Assembly: GCA_044507115.1 (NCBI GenBank)
Contig: JBIQJZ010000029.1
Coordinates: forward strand, 1 to 24,219
Direction of reading: 5' to 3'
DNA: 24,219 bases
Source of the DNA: Chryseosolibacter sp044507115
Lineage (GTDB): Bacteria; Bacteroidota; Bacteroidia; Cytophagales; Cyclobacteriaceae
Below the pieces are notes generated by a model. It ran no database searches. It was given only the letters and a program-made list of their open reading frames with translations, and was not told where the DNA came from. How positions within the stretch are numbered: the first letter of the stretch is position 1; each line of letters begins with the position of its first letter. A program made the translations under genes and the position numbers. Below are positions 13,824 through 21,441 of this stretch, one piece after another.

Positions 13824-14956
13824 CGTTTTCCTCCTCTCACTATTCCAAGCGCTTTCAGCACAGTGGCCCCAAGGTTGTAAATGTATTCCTGGTTTTTATA
13901 GTCTTTGTAACTTTTGTTCGGCGCATTCAAATATCCTCTCAACTCATCGACGGATATGTCGAGTTTGGTCGCGATGTATTCGAAATCCTGCTGGATAGTA
14001 CTCTCGTCATACGGCGGGGTTTTGAGTTTCTCGAGCGCTTCTTCCCGGGTCATCTGGTTGGTCAGTATCAAACTTGAGTATTGCACTTTTCGCGTGTCGT
14101 AACCGAATTTTACGGGCAGCCAATAGCCTTCGTAGAATTTGGTGAAACGCGACTCAAAATGCTTCTGAGGGTAGCGTTGCCAGCCGAACTTGTCGACGAG
14201 CAATTGCATGGCCTCTTCCTTGTGATAGGGTATGTAATTCAACGGCGTAACTACTTGTATGCCTTTCAGGAACCTTAGGTAAACCTTGTGCCGCAGGATG
14301 CTGGTCATCGGAAAATTCCGAAGCGGTCTTTTTCCGAACCGGCGGTGAATATCCTTAAGTTGAGTCAGATCTGATTGGTAATACATCCATTCGATCGGGT
14401 TTCGGATACACTCCGTTGAGTAGTTAGCTCCGGTAAGGATATACTTCACGTTGTGTTCGTTTGCGAACTTGTACATCGTCGCAAAGAATGCGTGATCTTG
14501 TGGAGTGTCGATGTGTGGGACTCCAGCCTTAAAGAAGGCCAACTGAAGGTCTTTCATTTCTTCCCAGTCGATCACCTCAGTGTAAAGATCGAGTTGGAGT
14601 TGGTCGACCAAAACTTCAATATTGTTTACTGCTTGTTGGGAGTTCCATCCTGCATCGACGTGAAATACCAGCGGACGCAGCCCCAGTTCCTTTGCCCAGT
14701 AGGTGAGGTACGAACTGTCGATACCGCCGCTCATTCCCATGATGCAGTCAAAATCCTTTCCCCTCCCTTCCTTCTTTATTTTTTCGACTATCATCTCGAG
14801 TTCTGCTCGTCCGCGTGCGTCCGTGTGCCAGTTGGGAAGAATACTCTCGTAAAAAACCCGACAATGATCGCACATACCGTTTGCGTCAAACACAATCTTC
14901 GAGTCAGTAGTGTCCATGACACAGTTTGAGCAGATTTGGTACTTTTCGTTGTTCAT
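13820..14956 (-). CDS. wbpG: N-acetyl sugar amidotransferase, WbpG/PseA type
   Basis: This 378-residue PP-loop ATPase is predicted to turn an acetamido group of a nucleotide sugar into an acetamidino group, with ammonia from HisH2-HisF2. The P-loop is SGGIDSS (76-82). Two CxxC pairs at 9-12 and 29-32 (CSNCVMDTTDS and CDHC) are the family's zinc-ribbon-like N-terminus. HVDAGWNSQQAVNNIE follows the P-loop. The frame extends upstream to 15034. The ATG at 14956 is chosen because MNNEKYQICSNCVMD matches the family N-terminus and it avoids overlapping the preceding glycosyltransferase. The trio wbpG-hisH2-hisF2 has the order known from P. aeruginosa B-band LPS loci. Confidence 0.93.
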   Translation of the reverse strand: MNNEKYQICSNCVMDTTDSKIVFDANGMCDHCRVFYESILPNWHTDARGRAELEMIVEKIKKEGRGKDFDCIMGMSGGIDSSYLTYWAKELGLRPLVFHVDAGWNSQQAVNNIEVLVDQLQLDLYTEVIDWEEMKDLQLAFFKAGVPHIDTPQDHAFFATMYKFANEHNVKYILTGANYSTECIRNPIEWMYYQSDLTQLKDIHRRFGKRPLRNFPMTSILRHKVYLRFLKGIQVVTPLNYIPYHKEEAMQLLVDKFGWQRYPQKHFESRFTKFYEGYWLPVKFGYDTRKVQYSSLILTNQMTREEALEKLKTPPYDESTIQQDFEYIATKLDISVDELRGYLNAPNKSYKDYKNQEYIYNLGATVLKALGIVRGGKR

Positions 14957-14976
14957 AATCAGGATTGTCCTGGTTT

Positions 14977-16050
14977 CTAGTTCGATTGTGTTGTCGTTAT
15001 GGGTTCGTTGATCACTTCCTCCAGTACGCGCCATCGGTCTTCTGCGTAGTGATTGCTCAGGAATTTTTCGATGTCTGGCTGGACTTCGAAAAAATTCTCC
15101 CGGAAGAAGCTAAGACTTTCTTTGTAATCTTCTATCGTGGCGTTGCGTCTGATCACAGTCTCTGGAGCTTCTATCAGGCTGCGGAGATCGGCATAGACCA
15201 GNNNNNNNNNNGCGCGGTTGCTGACGGTGCAAGCCTGTACGCTCCGGATGGCAGGGTCGTACGGAAGAATCGAGCAGAACACGTCGTCGATTTTGAGTGT
15301 ATCTATGCTGCTGTAGGCAACATATTCGAAGTTGGAGTAACGCTGGCGTAGGTGCTGAACGACGTGCTCACTGCGCGTCTTAGAGATTGGTCCAACGAAT
15401 CGATAGTGGTACGGGGTGTCGCGAAGAAGATTTTCTACCATAGACCAATCCATCCGATGGATATAGCCAAAGTACAACACAGTGTTGCGTTCTTTGTTCC
15501 CACCTGGACGTCGGTAGCTATTCGCGCTCCACGGAAAGAGAAGTCTTACATCCGGGGTGTACGTCTTTAATTTCTCCAGCAGGGGATAGGAGACCGTTAA
15601 CACATGGTGGGAATTCTGACACGTCCTCCTGACCTGGTTGCGTATGGCGTTTTCCATCCCAAACTTTGCCTGACTCTCGAAATCGTCTTCGATCATTGTG
15701 ATCACCTTTTTTCCAGGAGCAAGCTGCTTTAGAAATGAGTATTCGTAACAGAAATTTAATATAAAGTCGAATTCCACGCGTTTCAGAATCTTTTTAAGAT
15801 ACTGTTTGACGACGAAATTGTTTGCTTCCTGCAGTACACGAAAATAGCGCAGCTGATGGTGCAACAATTCAGCATGGGCGTAGAATGTAATTCCTTCCTC
15901 CGTCCTGGTTCGAATGAGGGCATTCTTGTAAGCGTTTTTCTCCACGTATGTGATCGCATAGCCATGCTGAAGCAGCAAACGGGTAAGCTGGTGCCGGATA
16001 CGGGGAGGTTCGCTCCAATTCGTCCGGGTTATGATAAGCACCTTTTTCAT
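14977..16050 (-). CDS. Glycosyltransferase (GT4/GT1-like), interrupted by a scaffold gap
   Basis: This protein, about 357 residues with four unknown, looks like a GT-B glycosyltransferase. It starts KKVLIITRTNWSEPPRIRHQ (2-21) and continues with a Rossmann-like half. HHVLTVSYPLLEKLK follows mid-protein. The donor-binding half starts near VLYFGYIHRMDWSMVENLL and contains DVFCSILPYD. The segment before VYADLRSLIEAP, where GT4 enzymes carry the donor-binding glutamate, falls in the 10-N gap. Family assignment therefore rests on overall layout rather than the key residue. It begins 3 nt after the Wzy-like gene ends. Sugar specificity is unknown. Confidence 0.72.
   Translation of the reverse strand: MKKVLIITRTNWSEPPRIRHQLTRLLLQHGYAITYVEKNAYKNALIRTRTEEGITFYAHAELLHHQLRYFRVLQEANNFVVKQYLKKILKRVEFDFILNFCYEYSFLKQLAPGKKVITMIEDDFESQAKFGMENAIRNQVRRTCQNSHHVLTVSYPLLEKLKTYTPDVRLLFPWSANSYRRPGGNKERNTVLYFGYIHRMDWSMVENLLRDTPYHYRFVGPISKTRSEHVVQHLRQRYSNFEYVAYSSIDTLKIDDVFCSILPYDPAIRSVQACTVSNRXXXXLVYADLRSLIEAPETVIRRNATIEDYKESLSFFRENFFEVQPDIEKFLSNHYAEDRWRVLEEVINEPITTTQSN
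15202..15211. other. Run of 10 N (assembly gap)
   Basis: Ten undetermined bases fall inside the glycosyltransferase gene. A run of exactly 10 N is a common placeholder, so the true missing length is unknown. The reading frame on both sides agrees with a missing length of 10 plus a multiple of 3. Confidence 0.98.
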
Positions 16051-16053
16051 TGG

Positions 16054-17325
16054 CTATACCAGTTGCTTGTTTGTGTTCTTCATGAAGAGAAAGGCGAGCA
16101 GTATTAGTACAAGACCGCCGTGAGTCCACATCACTGTTGTCAGCGACCCGCTCAGGATTAGAAAAATGAAGAGGAAGAACATGCCAAAAAACTTCGGACT
16201 GATATCCAGCTGGTTAAGAATAGAGAAGTAGAACGATACAAACAGTATGTTTATTGTTACTCCGAGCATGCCCGCGTTCATAAATCCCTCCGAGATGATG
16301 CCATTGTTGGCGCCCCACAGTGGATTTCTGAAGTACTTCTCCCCGATAACATACGAGTGCTCGACTTCGTACGGATACTCTCTGAAGAGTCCGTTTATGG
16401 CCTCCGACCACAAGAGGTGGTTGTTGTCGAACATATCAAAGTAGAAGATGTCCATTAGGGCCGGTAGCAACAATGCGCGCCGGATGCTCATTGTCATAAA
16501 AAAATCGTACTGGAACAGCAGCGAGGCTACTAGTGAAAAAACACTGATGCCGACGAGGATCTTGGCGAAATAGTTGATCTTGTTGAGATAGTCATACTTG
16601 TAAAGTATAAAGGTTACCAGCAGACCAACGAATACGGCTTTATGTGCGCCACACAGGTACAGGAAGATAAGTGCTACGGATCCGATAACGATTGAAATCC
16701 GGTCTTTGTAGTAGACGGCAAACACCAGGAAACACGGTATGATGAACTTGTTGAACCATGAATACGAATAATCCGTATAAAGGTTTTGCAGGTTTTCGGC
16801 CATAAATGCCCGAGTCTCGTAAATCTCTTTGAGGAACAGGTTGTTCAGATTAACATGTGGCAGATAGATCACAACGAATGGGATGAGCCCCACTACGACG
16901 ATAAAAAGCAATGCCCACTTGGAGTGCTCCGGGGTTAGCTTGGTCGATCTGATTTTTATTCTGATCCTGCTAATCAGCAGGATCGAGAAGAAAAGCATGT
17001 TGTGAGAGAGGAAGATACGAGGATCGTAGGCGTCTGAGAATGAAAACATGACGGCCGCCGGAAGCGCAAAGAAGATGAGTATTGTCGCGGATATCGCGTA
17101 GGTGAAGTCACTCGTCTTAAAGAAGGTGAGGAAGATGATACTGAATAGTACGACGACCGAACTCAGTGCGAGTCGGACGATGTTTAATTGGTAGTCCAGA
17201 CGAGCCCGTATGAATGCATTCTCATATTGAACGACCAGAACGAAGCAGAGTATTAAGCAGATGTAAAAAACGACGAGCCACTTCAGAGTATTATATTTTG
17301 CTGCTGGTATACTCGTTGTGAACAT
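16054..17325 (-). CDS. Wzy-like O-antigen/capsule polymerase (integral membrane)
   Basis: This 423-residue protein consists largely of hydrophobic segments (about 10-12 transmembrane helices). A larger extracytoplasmic region near residues 290-350 includes NNHLLWSEAINGLFREYPYE and NNGIISEGFMNAGMLGV. That layout and these phrases are typical of Wzy-type polymerases, which join lipid-linked repeat units on the periplasmic face. Wzy proteins have little sequence conservation, so the call depends on topology, the EGFMNAG segment and position between glycosyltransferase genes. It is the first gene of the minus-strand unit 17325-8642, divergent from the methyltransferase. I see no clear -7 box for it in 17326-17450. 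Confidence 0.75.
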   Translation of the reverse strand: MFTTSIPAAKYNTLKWLVVFYICLILCFVLVVQYENAFIRARLDYQLNIVRLALSSVVVLFSIIFLTFFKTSDFTYAISATILIFFALPAAVMFSFSDAYDPRIFLSHNMLFFSILLISRIRIKIRSTKLTPEHSKWALLFIVVVGLIPFVVIYLPHVNLNNLFLKEIYETRAFMAENLQNLYTDYSYSWFNKFIIPCFLVFAVYYKDRISIVIGSVALIFLYLCGAHKAVFVGLLVTFILYKYDYLNKINYFAKILVGISVFSLVASLLFQYDFFMTMSIRRALLLPALMDIFYFDMFDNNHLLWSEAINGLFREYPYEVEHSYVIGEKYFRNPLWGANNGIISEGFMNAGMLGVTINILFVSFYFSILNQLDISPKFFGMFFLFIFLILSGSLTTVMWTHGGLVLILLAFLFMKNTNKQLV

Positions 17326-17409
17326 CTAGTCGCTTTGATACCTCTTGTTGGAACTTGCGAAGTTAGCTATTTTGAAGCATTGCGATCCACGAAGCTGTCA
17401 ATTTTGTGT

Positions 17410-17440
17410 TTGAAGGACTCGGTGAAACTGCCCATATTTG
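17410..17440 (+). promoter_or_regulatory. Probable promoter of the methyltransferase gene
   Basis: TTG (17410-17412), a 20-nt spacer, then CATATTTG (17433-17440), one base away from TAnnTTTG. The spacing is within the Bacteroidetes range. Transcription would start near 17445-17448. Confidence 0.42.
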
Positions 17441-17496
17441 CGGGCGCCTGATGGTTGCGTCACGATGCTCATTTTGCGAAAAATCTTACAAAAGCT

Positions 17497-18354
17497 ATGA
17501 ACACAAGGTCAGTCCCGATTGAAAAAGAACGAATCAATTGCCTGTTCTGCAATCGGTCGGAGAGCGACGAGTGGGCTTCTGAGAACGGGTACACGGCAGT
17601 GAAATGTCGCGGATGCGGTTTGGTGTACGTAAATCCACGTCCGGCCTCCACATTGATTGACGAGGCAGTAAAGACAGGTGTTCACCGTGATGTGGAGCAT
17701 GGCCGTGATGTGATTGGCGCACGATCGCCTTCGAAGGTAGCAAGATACAAGAAGCTCCTGGTCGGGCTGTTCCCGGATGTCTTGAAGAAGCAACGTCCCA
17801 TATCATGGATTGATGTCGGAGCGGGTTTCGGCGAACTTGTTGAAGGAGTGACTGCTCTTTCAGCCGACGGTAGCAGAGTAGTCGGCCTTGAGCCAATGAC
17901 GCCCAAGGCGGCTGTCGCCAAGGCGCGTGGTCTCGATGTGCGCGAATCGTATCTTAGTGAAATCACGGAGACGTTTGACTTCCTATCATTGATCAACGTT
18001 TTTTCTCACATCCCGGACTTTCGTGAGTTCCTCCGTGACGTGAAGCGCGTGTTGAATGCGAATGGTGAAATCCTGATTGAGACGGGAAATACGGCAGACC
18101 TGAAGAGCAGGTCTGAGGTGCCGGGGGATCTGGACCTTCCTGATCACCTGGTGTTCGCCGGTGTAAACCATCTTAGAGGATTTCTGGAAGAAGCCGGATT
18201 CCAGGTCATCGCGGTTAAAGAAGCAAGAGTGGATGGGGTTCTCAGATTTTCGAAGAACCTGGTGAAGAAACTGATGGGCCGAAAGAATATAACCGTGCGG
18301 ATTCCCTATACGTCACCCTATCGGTCAGTGTTTCTCCGCGCAAGGTTAAGGTGA
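17497..18354 (+). CDS. SAM-dependent methyltransferase with N-terminal zinc finger
   Basis: This 285-residue protein has an N-terminal zinc-binding segment (CLFC at 15-18, CRGC at 37-40) with GLVYVNPRP. A class I methyltransferase fold follows. Motif I is WIDVGAGFGELVEG (104-117), the acidic strand is VVGLEP (128-133), FLSLINVFSHIPDF acts as motif II-like, and EILIETGN is at a later strand. Such zinc-finger methyltransferases are common in polysaccharide loci and may methylate a sugar or a lipid-linked glycan; the target is unknown. A TTG at 17455 extends the frame by 14 residues. I prefer the ATG at 17497 because the extension has no visible function. It is the only plus-strand gene in the right-hand cluster and ends 15 nt before the convergent asnB. 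Confidence 0.85.
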   Translation: MNTRSVPIEKERINCLFCNRSESDEWASENGYTAVKCRGCGLVYVNPRPASTLIDEAVKTGVHRDVEHGRDVIGARSPSKVARYKKLLVGLFPDVLKKQRPISWIDVGAGFGELVEGVTALSADGSRVVGLEPMTPKAAVAKARGLDVRESYLSEITETFDFLSLINVFSHIPDFREFLRDVKRVLNANGEILIETGNTADLKSRSEVPGDLDLPDHLVFAGVNHLRGFLEEAGFQVIAVKEARVDGVLRFSKNLVKKLMGRKNITVRIPYTSPYRSVFLRARLR

Positions 18355-18369
18355 TTCTCCCTGAAGTTA

Positions 18370-20175
18370 TTAGAAAGTAACTTCAAATTTTCTTGCCCAC
18401 ACGGCCAAGTTGAACAATCGCCAGAAGGTGGAATCGTCAACCGCATCGGGAATTGCTGTGGTATCAAGGAAACCGCGAAGAAATTCCGATGATCTTATAA
18501 CGCGAAGGATTTCGCCTCTGTCGTCAAACCATTTCCTTGGCGCTTCAAATCCGATCTTCCTTTTCCTCCATACGATCTCCGCCGGAAGTATGGTCTCTGC
18601 GCTCTTGCGCAGTACGTATTTGGACCACCCGTGCTTGATCTTGAAATCAACAGGTAGGGAAAGTGCTAGTTCGATTACTCTGTAGTCCACAAAAGGAACC
18701 CGGGTTTCAATGGAGAATCGCATTGAGTTCTTGTCTTCGTATCGCAAGAGCTTTTGGAGCTGTACTCTTGTGATCTCCAGCTTCTGAAGTTCCGTGATAT
18801 TTTTGCCCGCTGAAGCCAGTGTTTTTAGCAGTGCCTTGTTAAGATATTTGCGGAACTCAGGCTTGATAAATTTGAATCGCTTGAACTGACGCGCAGCTCG
18901 TATGTGGTGATTCTTGAAGTACAGATAATACAGGAAGACATTCAGAAGCCCCAGGTTTGAGTTAGCGGCGACATCGCAAAACGCCTTGACCTTTCGGAAA
19001 ATTCCCTTCCTGGTGGAGATGTAGGATGGGAAGTAGCGATCATATCCCAGCAAGGCCTCATCAGCGCCTTGCCCGTCGAGTAGTACGACGCAGCCTTCCG
19101 TTTTGGCTTTCTCCATCACAAAGTACTGCATGATAATGGAGGGACTGCCAAAAGGTTCTTCCTGCGCTTCTACGATATCATCAATGACGCGCAGAAAATC
19201 CGCCTTTTGCGGATGGCAAATCCGCCAGTCTAATAAGCTGGCATTGACAACCATTTCAGCGTATCCGGATTCATCATTTTGCCTTTCGATAGACTTTGCG
19301 GTGATCGCCATGAACTTCTCCCCACTTCTTCGACTGTACTCCTCGGCGGCCACTGCTGAAATATAGGAGCTGTCCAATCCGCCACTCAGGCATGTACCCA
19401 CTTTCACGTCTGATCTAAGACGAAGTTTGATTGCGTCGTCTATCGTTCTTTTGAAGAGCGCCTGAGTATCAGCAAATGAAAGACCTTTCAGGTCATCCCG
19501 GGAGTTCAGCTTATACCATTGTTTTATTTCGTACTCACCGCGCGTAAGATCAAACACGAGGTTGTGTCCTGCGTCGAGTGTCTTTATCCCATCAAAGAAC
19601 GTGTCGCTGGTGTGGTGATGGTATCCGAGAAATACATAGTCGAAAAGTATTTGTCGATTGACGCGCCGCGAGGGAAGTCTTGTAAGCAGCTGTCGGATTT
19701 CCGAGCCAAACACGAACGTCCCGGATACTTCACAATAGTACAATGGCTTCACGCCGAACCGGTCCCGACTGAGGAATACGCTCTTATTCTTCAGATCGTG
19801 AATAGCGAACGCCCACATGCCGTTGAACCGATGCGTGCATTCGGTTCCGTATTCCTGGTACGCGGCCAGAATGACTTCCGTATCCGAATCACTCTCAAAC
19901 GTATAGCCTATTCTGACCAGTTCCTCCCTGATCTCGATGTAGTTGTATATTTCGCCGTTGTAGGTGATGGTCAGGTCGGTTCCGTAACTCATTGGTTGCG
20001 CTGCTCGCTCGGAGAGGTCAATGATCGAGAGGCGTCGGTGGCCAAACCCGACATTCTCCTTGATATAGAGTCCCTCTCCGTCCGGACCGCGATGTCGCAC
20101 GCATGCGTTCATCTTCCTCAGGTCATCTGGATTCACTGGCCCTGTGCCACTAATTATCCCTGCTATTCCGCACAT
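18370..20175 (-). CDS. asnB: AsnB-type glutamine-dependent amidotransferase (asparagine synthase family)
   Basis: This 601-residue protein has both AsnB domains. The class II glutaminase domain starts MCGIAGI with Cys2 as nucleophile, then RHRGPDG (27-33), YNGEIYNY (72-79) and SRDRFGVKPLYY (136-147). The synthase domain has the PP-loop SGGLDSS (264-270) and RFSIETRVPFVDYRVIELAL. Generally it moves glutamine amide nitrogen to an adenylated carboxylate. In polysaccharide clusters, AsnB homologues such as WbpS are proposed to amidate uronic acids, which would fit the uronic-acid genes nearby. True asparagine synthesis cannot be ruled out. The start is fixed by the need for Cys2. The first 26 nt overlap the 3' end of the flippase gene. 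Confidence 0.93.
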   Translation of the reverse strand: MCGIAGIISGTGPVNPDDLRKMNACVRHRGPDGEGLYIKENVGFGHRRLSIIDLSERAAQPMSYGTDLTITYNGEIYNYIEIREELVRIGYTFESDSDTEVILAAYQEYGTECTHRFNGMWAFAIHDLKNKSVFLSRDRFGVKPLYYCEVSGTFVFGSEIRQLLTRLPSRRVNRQILFDYVFLGYHHHTSDTFFDGIKTLDAGHNLVFDLTRGEYEIKQWYKLNSRDDLKGLSFADTQALFKRTIDDAIKLRLRSDVKVGTCLSGGLDSSYISAVAAEEYSRRSGEKFMAITAKSIERQNDESGYAEMVVNASLLDWRICHPQKADFLRVIDDIVEAQEEPFGSPSIIMQYFVMEKAKTEGCVVLLDGQGADEALLGYDRYFPSYISTRKGIFRKVKAFCDVAANSNLGLLNVFLYYLYFKNHHIRAARQFKRFKFIKPEFRKYLNKALLKTLASAGKNITELQKLEITRVQLQKLLRYEDKNSMRFSIETRVPFVDYRVIELALSLPVDFKIKHGWSKYVLRKSAETILPAEIVWRKRKIGFEAPRKWFDDRGEILRVIRSSEFLRGFLDTTAIPDAVDDSTFWRLFNLAVWARKFEVTF

Positions 20176-21436
20176 CGTCCTGAAGTCGATTGTTTTTTAA
20201 TGTCCGATACTGAAGTATGAAGTAAAACGAGTATAAGATAACGTCATGGATAACGTAAACCGTAAGGAGGACCTCCACAGTCGTTTTGAAAAAAACGGCG
20301 GCTAGTCCCAACGTCACAAACGTTGTTACGAAGTATAAGGTTTGCCATGCCGAAGCGATCTTTATAGAATTTGTTGCATTAAATACGGAAGATAACGGCC
20401 CGACTACGAGGTGTACGACGAAACTGATTGAGAGAATCGAGGCAAAATCACCGGCACGTGTCCAGTTTTCTCCGAATACGATCCCAAAAATTTCCGGGCC
20501 AAAGAAATGCAGGACAAAGAAGACCGGAACACTTGTTGCCAGCAAACCTGCTGCCGAACCGAGGAAAAAACGCATGGATGCGCGAGGATCGTTGTTTCGA
20601 ACAAGTGTTGCCATTCTCTGAAAGAACACATCCCTAAAGGATGTACCAATCAAGCCGAGGGGAGCGCTCAGCACCAGAGCAGTAAGTCCGTAGTATCCGA
20701 GGTCCGGCACCGAATAATACCAGGAGAGGATAAGTACCAGTGCCTGCATCGACATGACGTCTAGCACAGCTGGCAACAAGCTGTACTTTGGATAATCCGA
20801 ATAGACTCTGGCTACGTCCGCCAGCGTAGATAGTTTTATTGCCCTTATCCGCACCATCATTTTTCGCAACAGAAAGGCGGTGGCCGCAAGGGTCCCCACG
20901 ATTCGGGAAAGGATCAGGCCGAACACCAGGAGGTTTAGTTGCCCCAGTACAATTCCCGCGATGACGTATGTGCCGGCCTGCCAGATCTTGCTAACGGCGT
21001 TCTGAAAAAATTTTTTCTTCCGGATGGCCAGGTACGACAAGGCATGCCAGATGCCGAACAAAAGAACATACACGGGAACAAGATAGATGGCTGGCCCCAG
21101 GATGTTTATGGACGTGGCGAGGAGTACGCGCGCGATCAGGGCAAGGAGAATGGAAAATGCAATGGTGATATAGACGCTCAGGAAGAACAATCTGGTAGCG
21201 TCACGGCTGCGGCGGGGCAAGAGTATCGCGAGTTGATACCGTCCTCCGGCCGCAACAACCAGAATACTCGAGATGGCGAAAAATGATGTGTACAGCGCGA
21301 AGTTCTCCTCCGAGTAGAGCCGTGTCAGAACGGGCGCCGCTAAAAAGGGGAGCGCCTGACCGAGTGCTGTGCCCATCATTTGGTAGGACACATTCTTGAA
21401 GAATTCAGATCTAAATACGGCTTTCAATCGCTGCAT
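20150..21436 (-). CDS. Wzx-like polysaccharide flippase
   Basis: This 428-residue protein has about 12 hydrophobic segments and belongs to the MOP/polysaccharide flippase group. It starts MQRLKAVFRSEFFKNVSYQM (1-20), with GQALPFLAAPVLTRLYSEENFALYTSF characteristic of Wzx/RfbX N-termini. It would flip lipid-linked repeat units across the inner membrane. The frame continues upstream to 21634. Those 66 extra residues are rich in Arg and His, lack family likeness and would overlap the ligase gene, so the ATG at 21436 is chosen. That start is 5 nt after the ligase stop. Its last 26 nt overlap asnB, implying tight coupling. Confidence 0.9.
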   Translation of the reverse strand: MQRLKAVFRSEFFKNVSYQMMGTALGQALPFLAAPVLTRLYSEENFALYTSFFAISSILVVAAGGRYQLAILLPRRSRDATRLFFLSVYITIAFSILLALIARVLLATSINILGPAIYLVPVYVLLFGIWHALSYLAIRKKKFFQNAVSKIWQAGTYVIAGIVLGQLNLLVFGLILSRIVGTLAATAFLLRKMMVRIRAIKLSTLADVARVYSDYPKYSLLPAVLDVMSMQALVLILSWYYSVPDLGYYGLTALVLSAPLGLIGTSFRDVFFQRMATLVRNNDPRASMRFFLGSAAGLLATSVPVFFVLHFFGPEIFGIVFGENWTRAGDFASILSISFVVHLVVGPLSSVFNATNSIKIASAWQTLYFVTTFVTLGLAAVFFKTTVEVLLTVYVIHDVILYSFYFILQYRTLKNNRLQDDVRNSRDN

Positions 21437-21441
21437 GGAAA

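Noticed and set aside
14957..15034. Upstream extension of the wbpG-like gene
   Set aside because: These 26 residues overlap the preceding glycosyltransferase and lie before the conserved MNNEKYQICSNC start.
17455..17496. TTG start for the methyltransferase
   Set aside because: It adds 14 residues without a visible role. An ATG at 17497 sits a normal distance from the promoter-like box.
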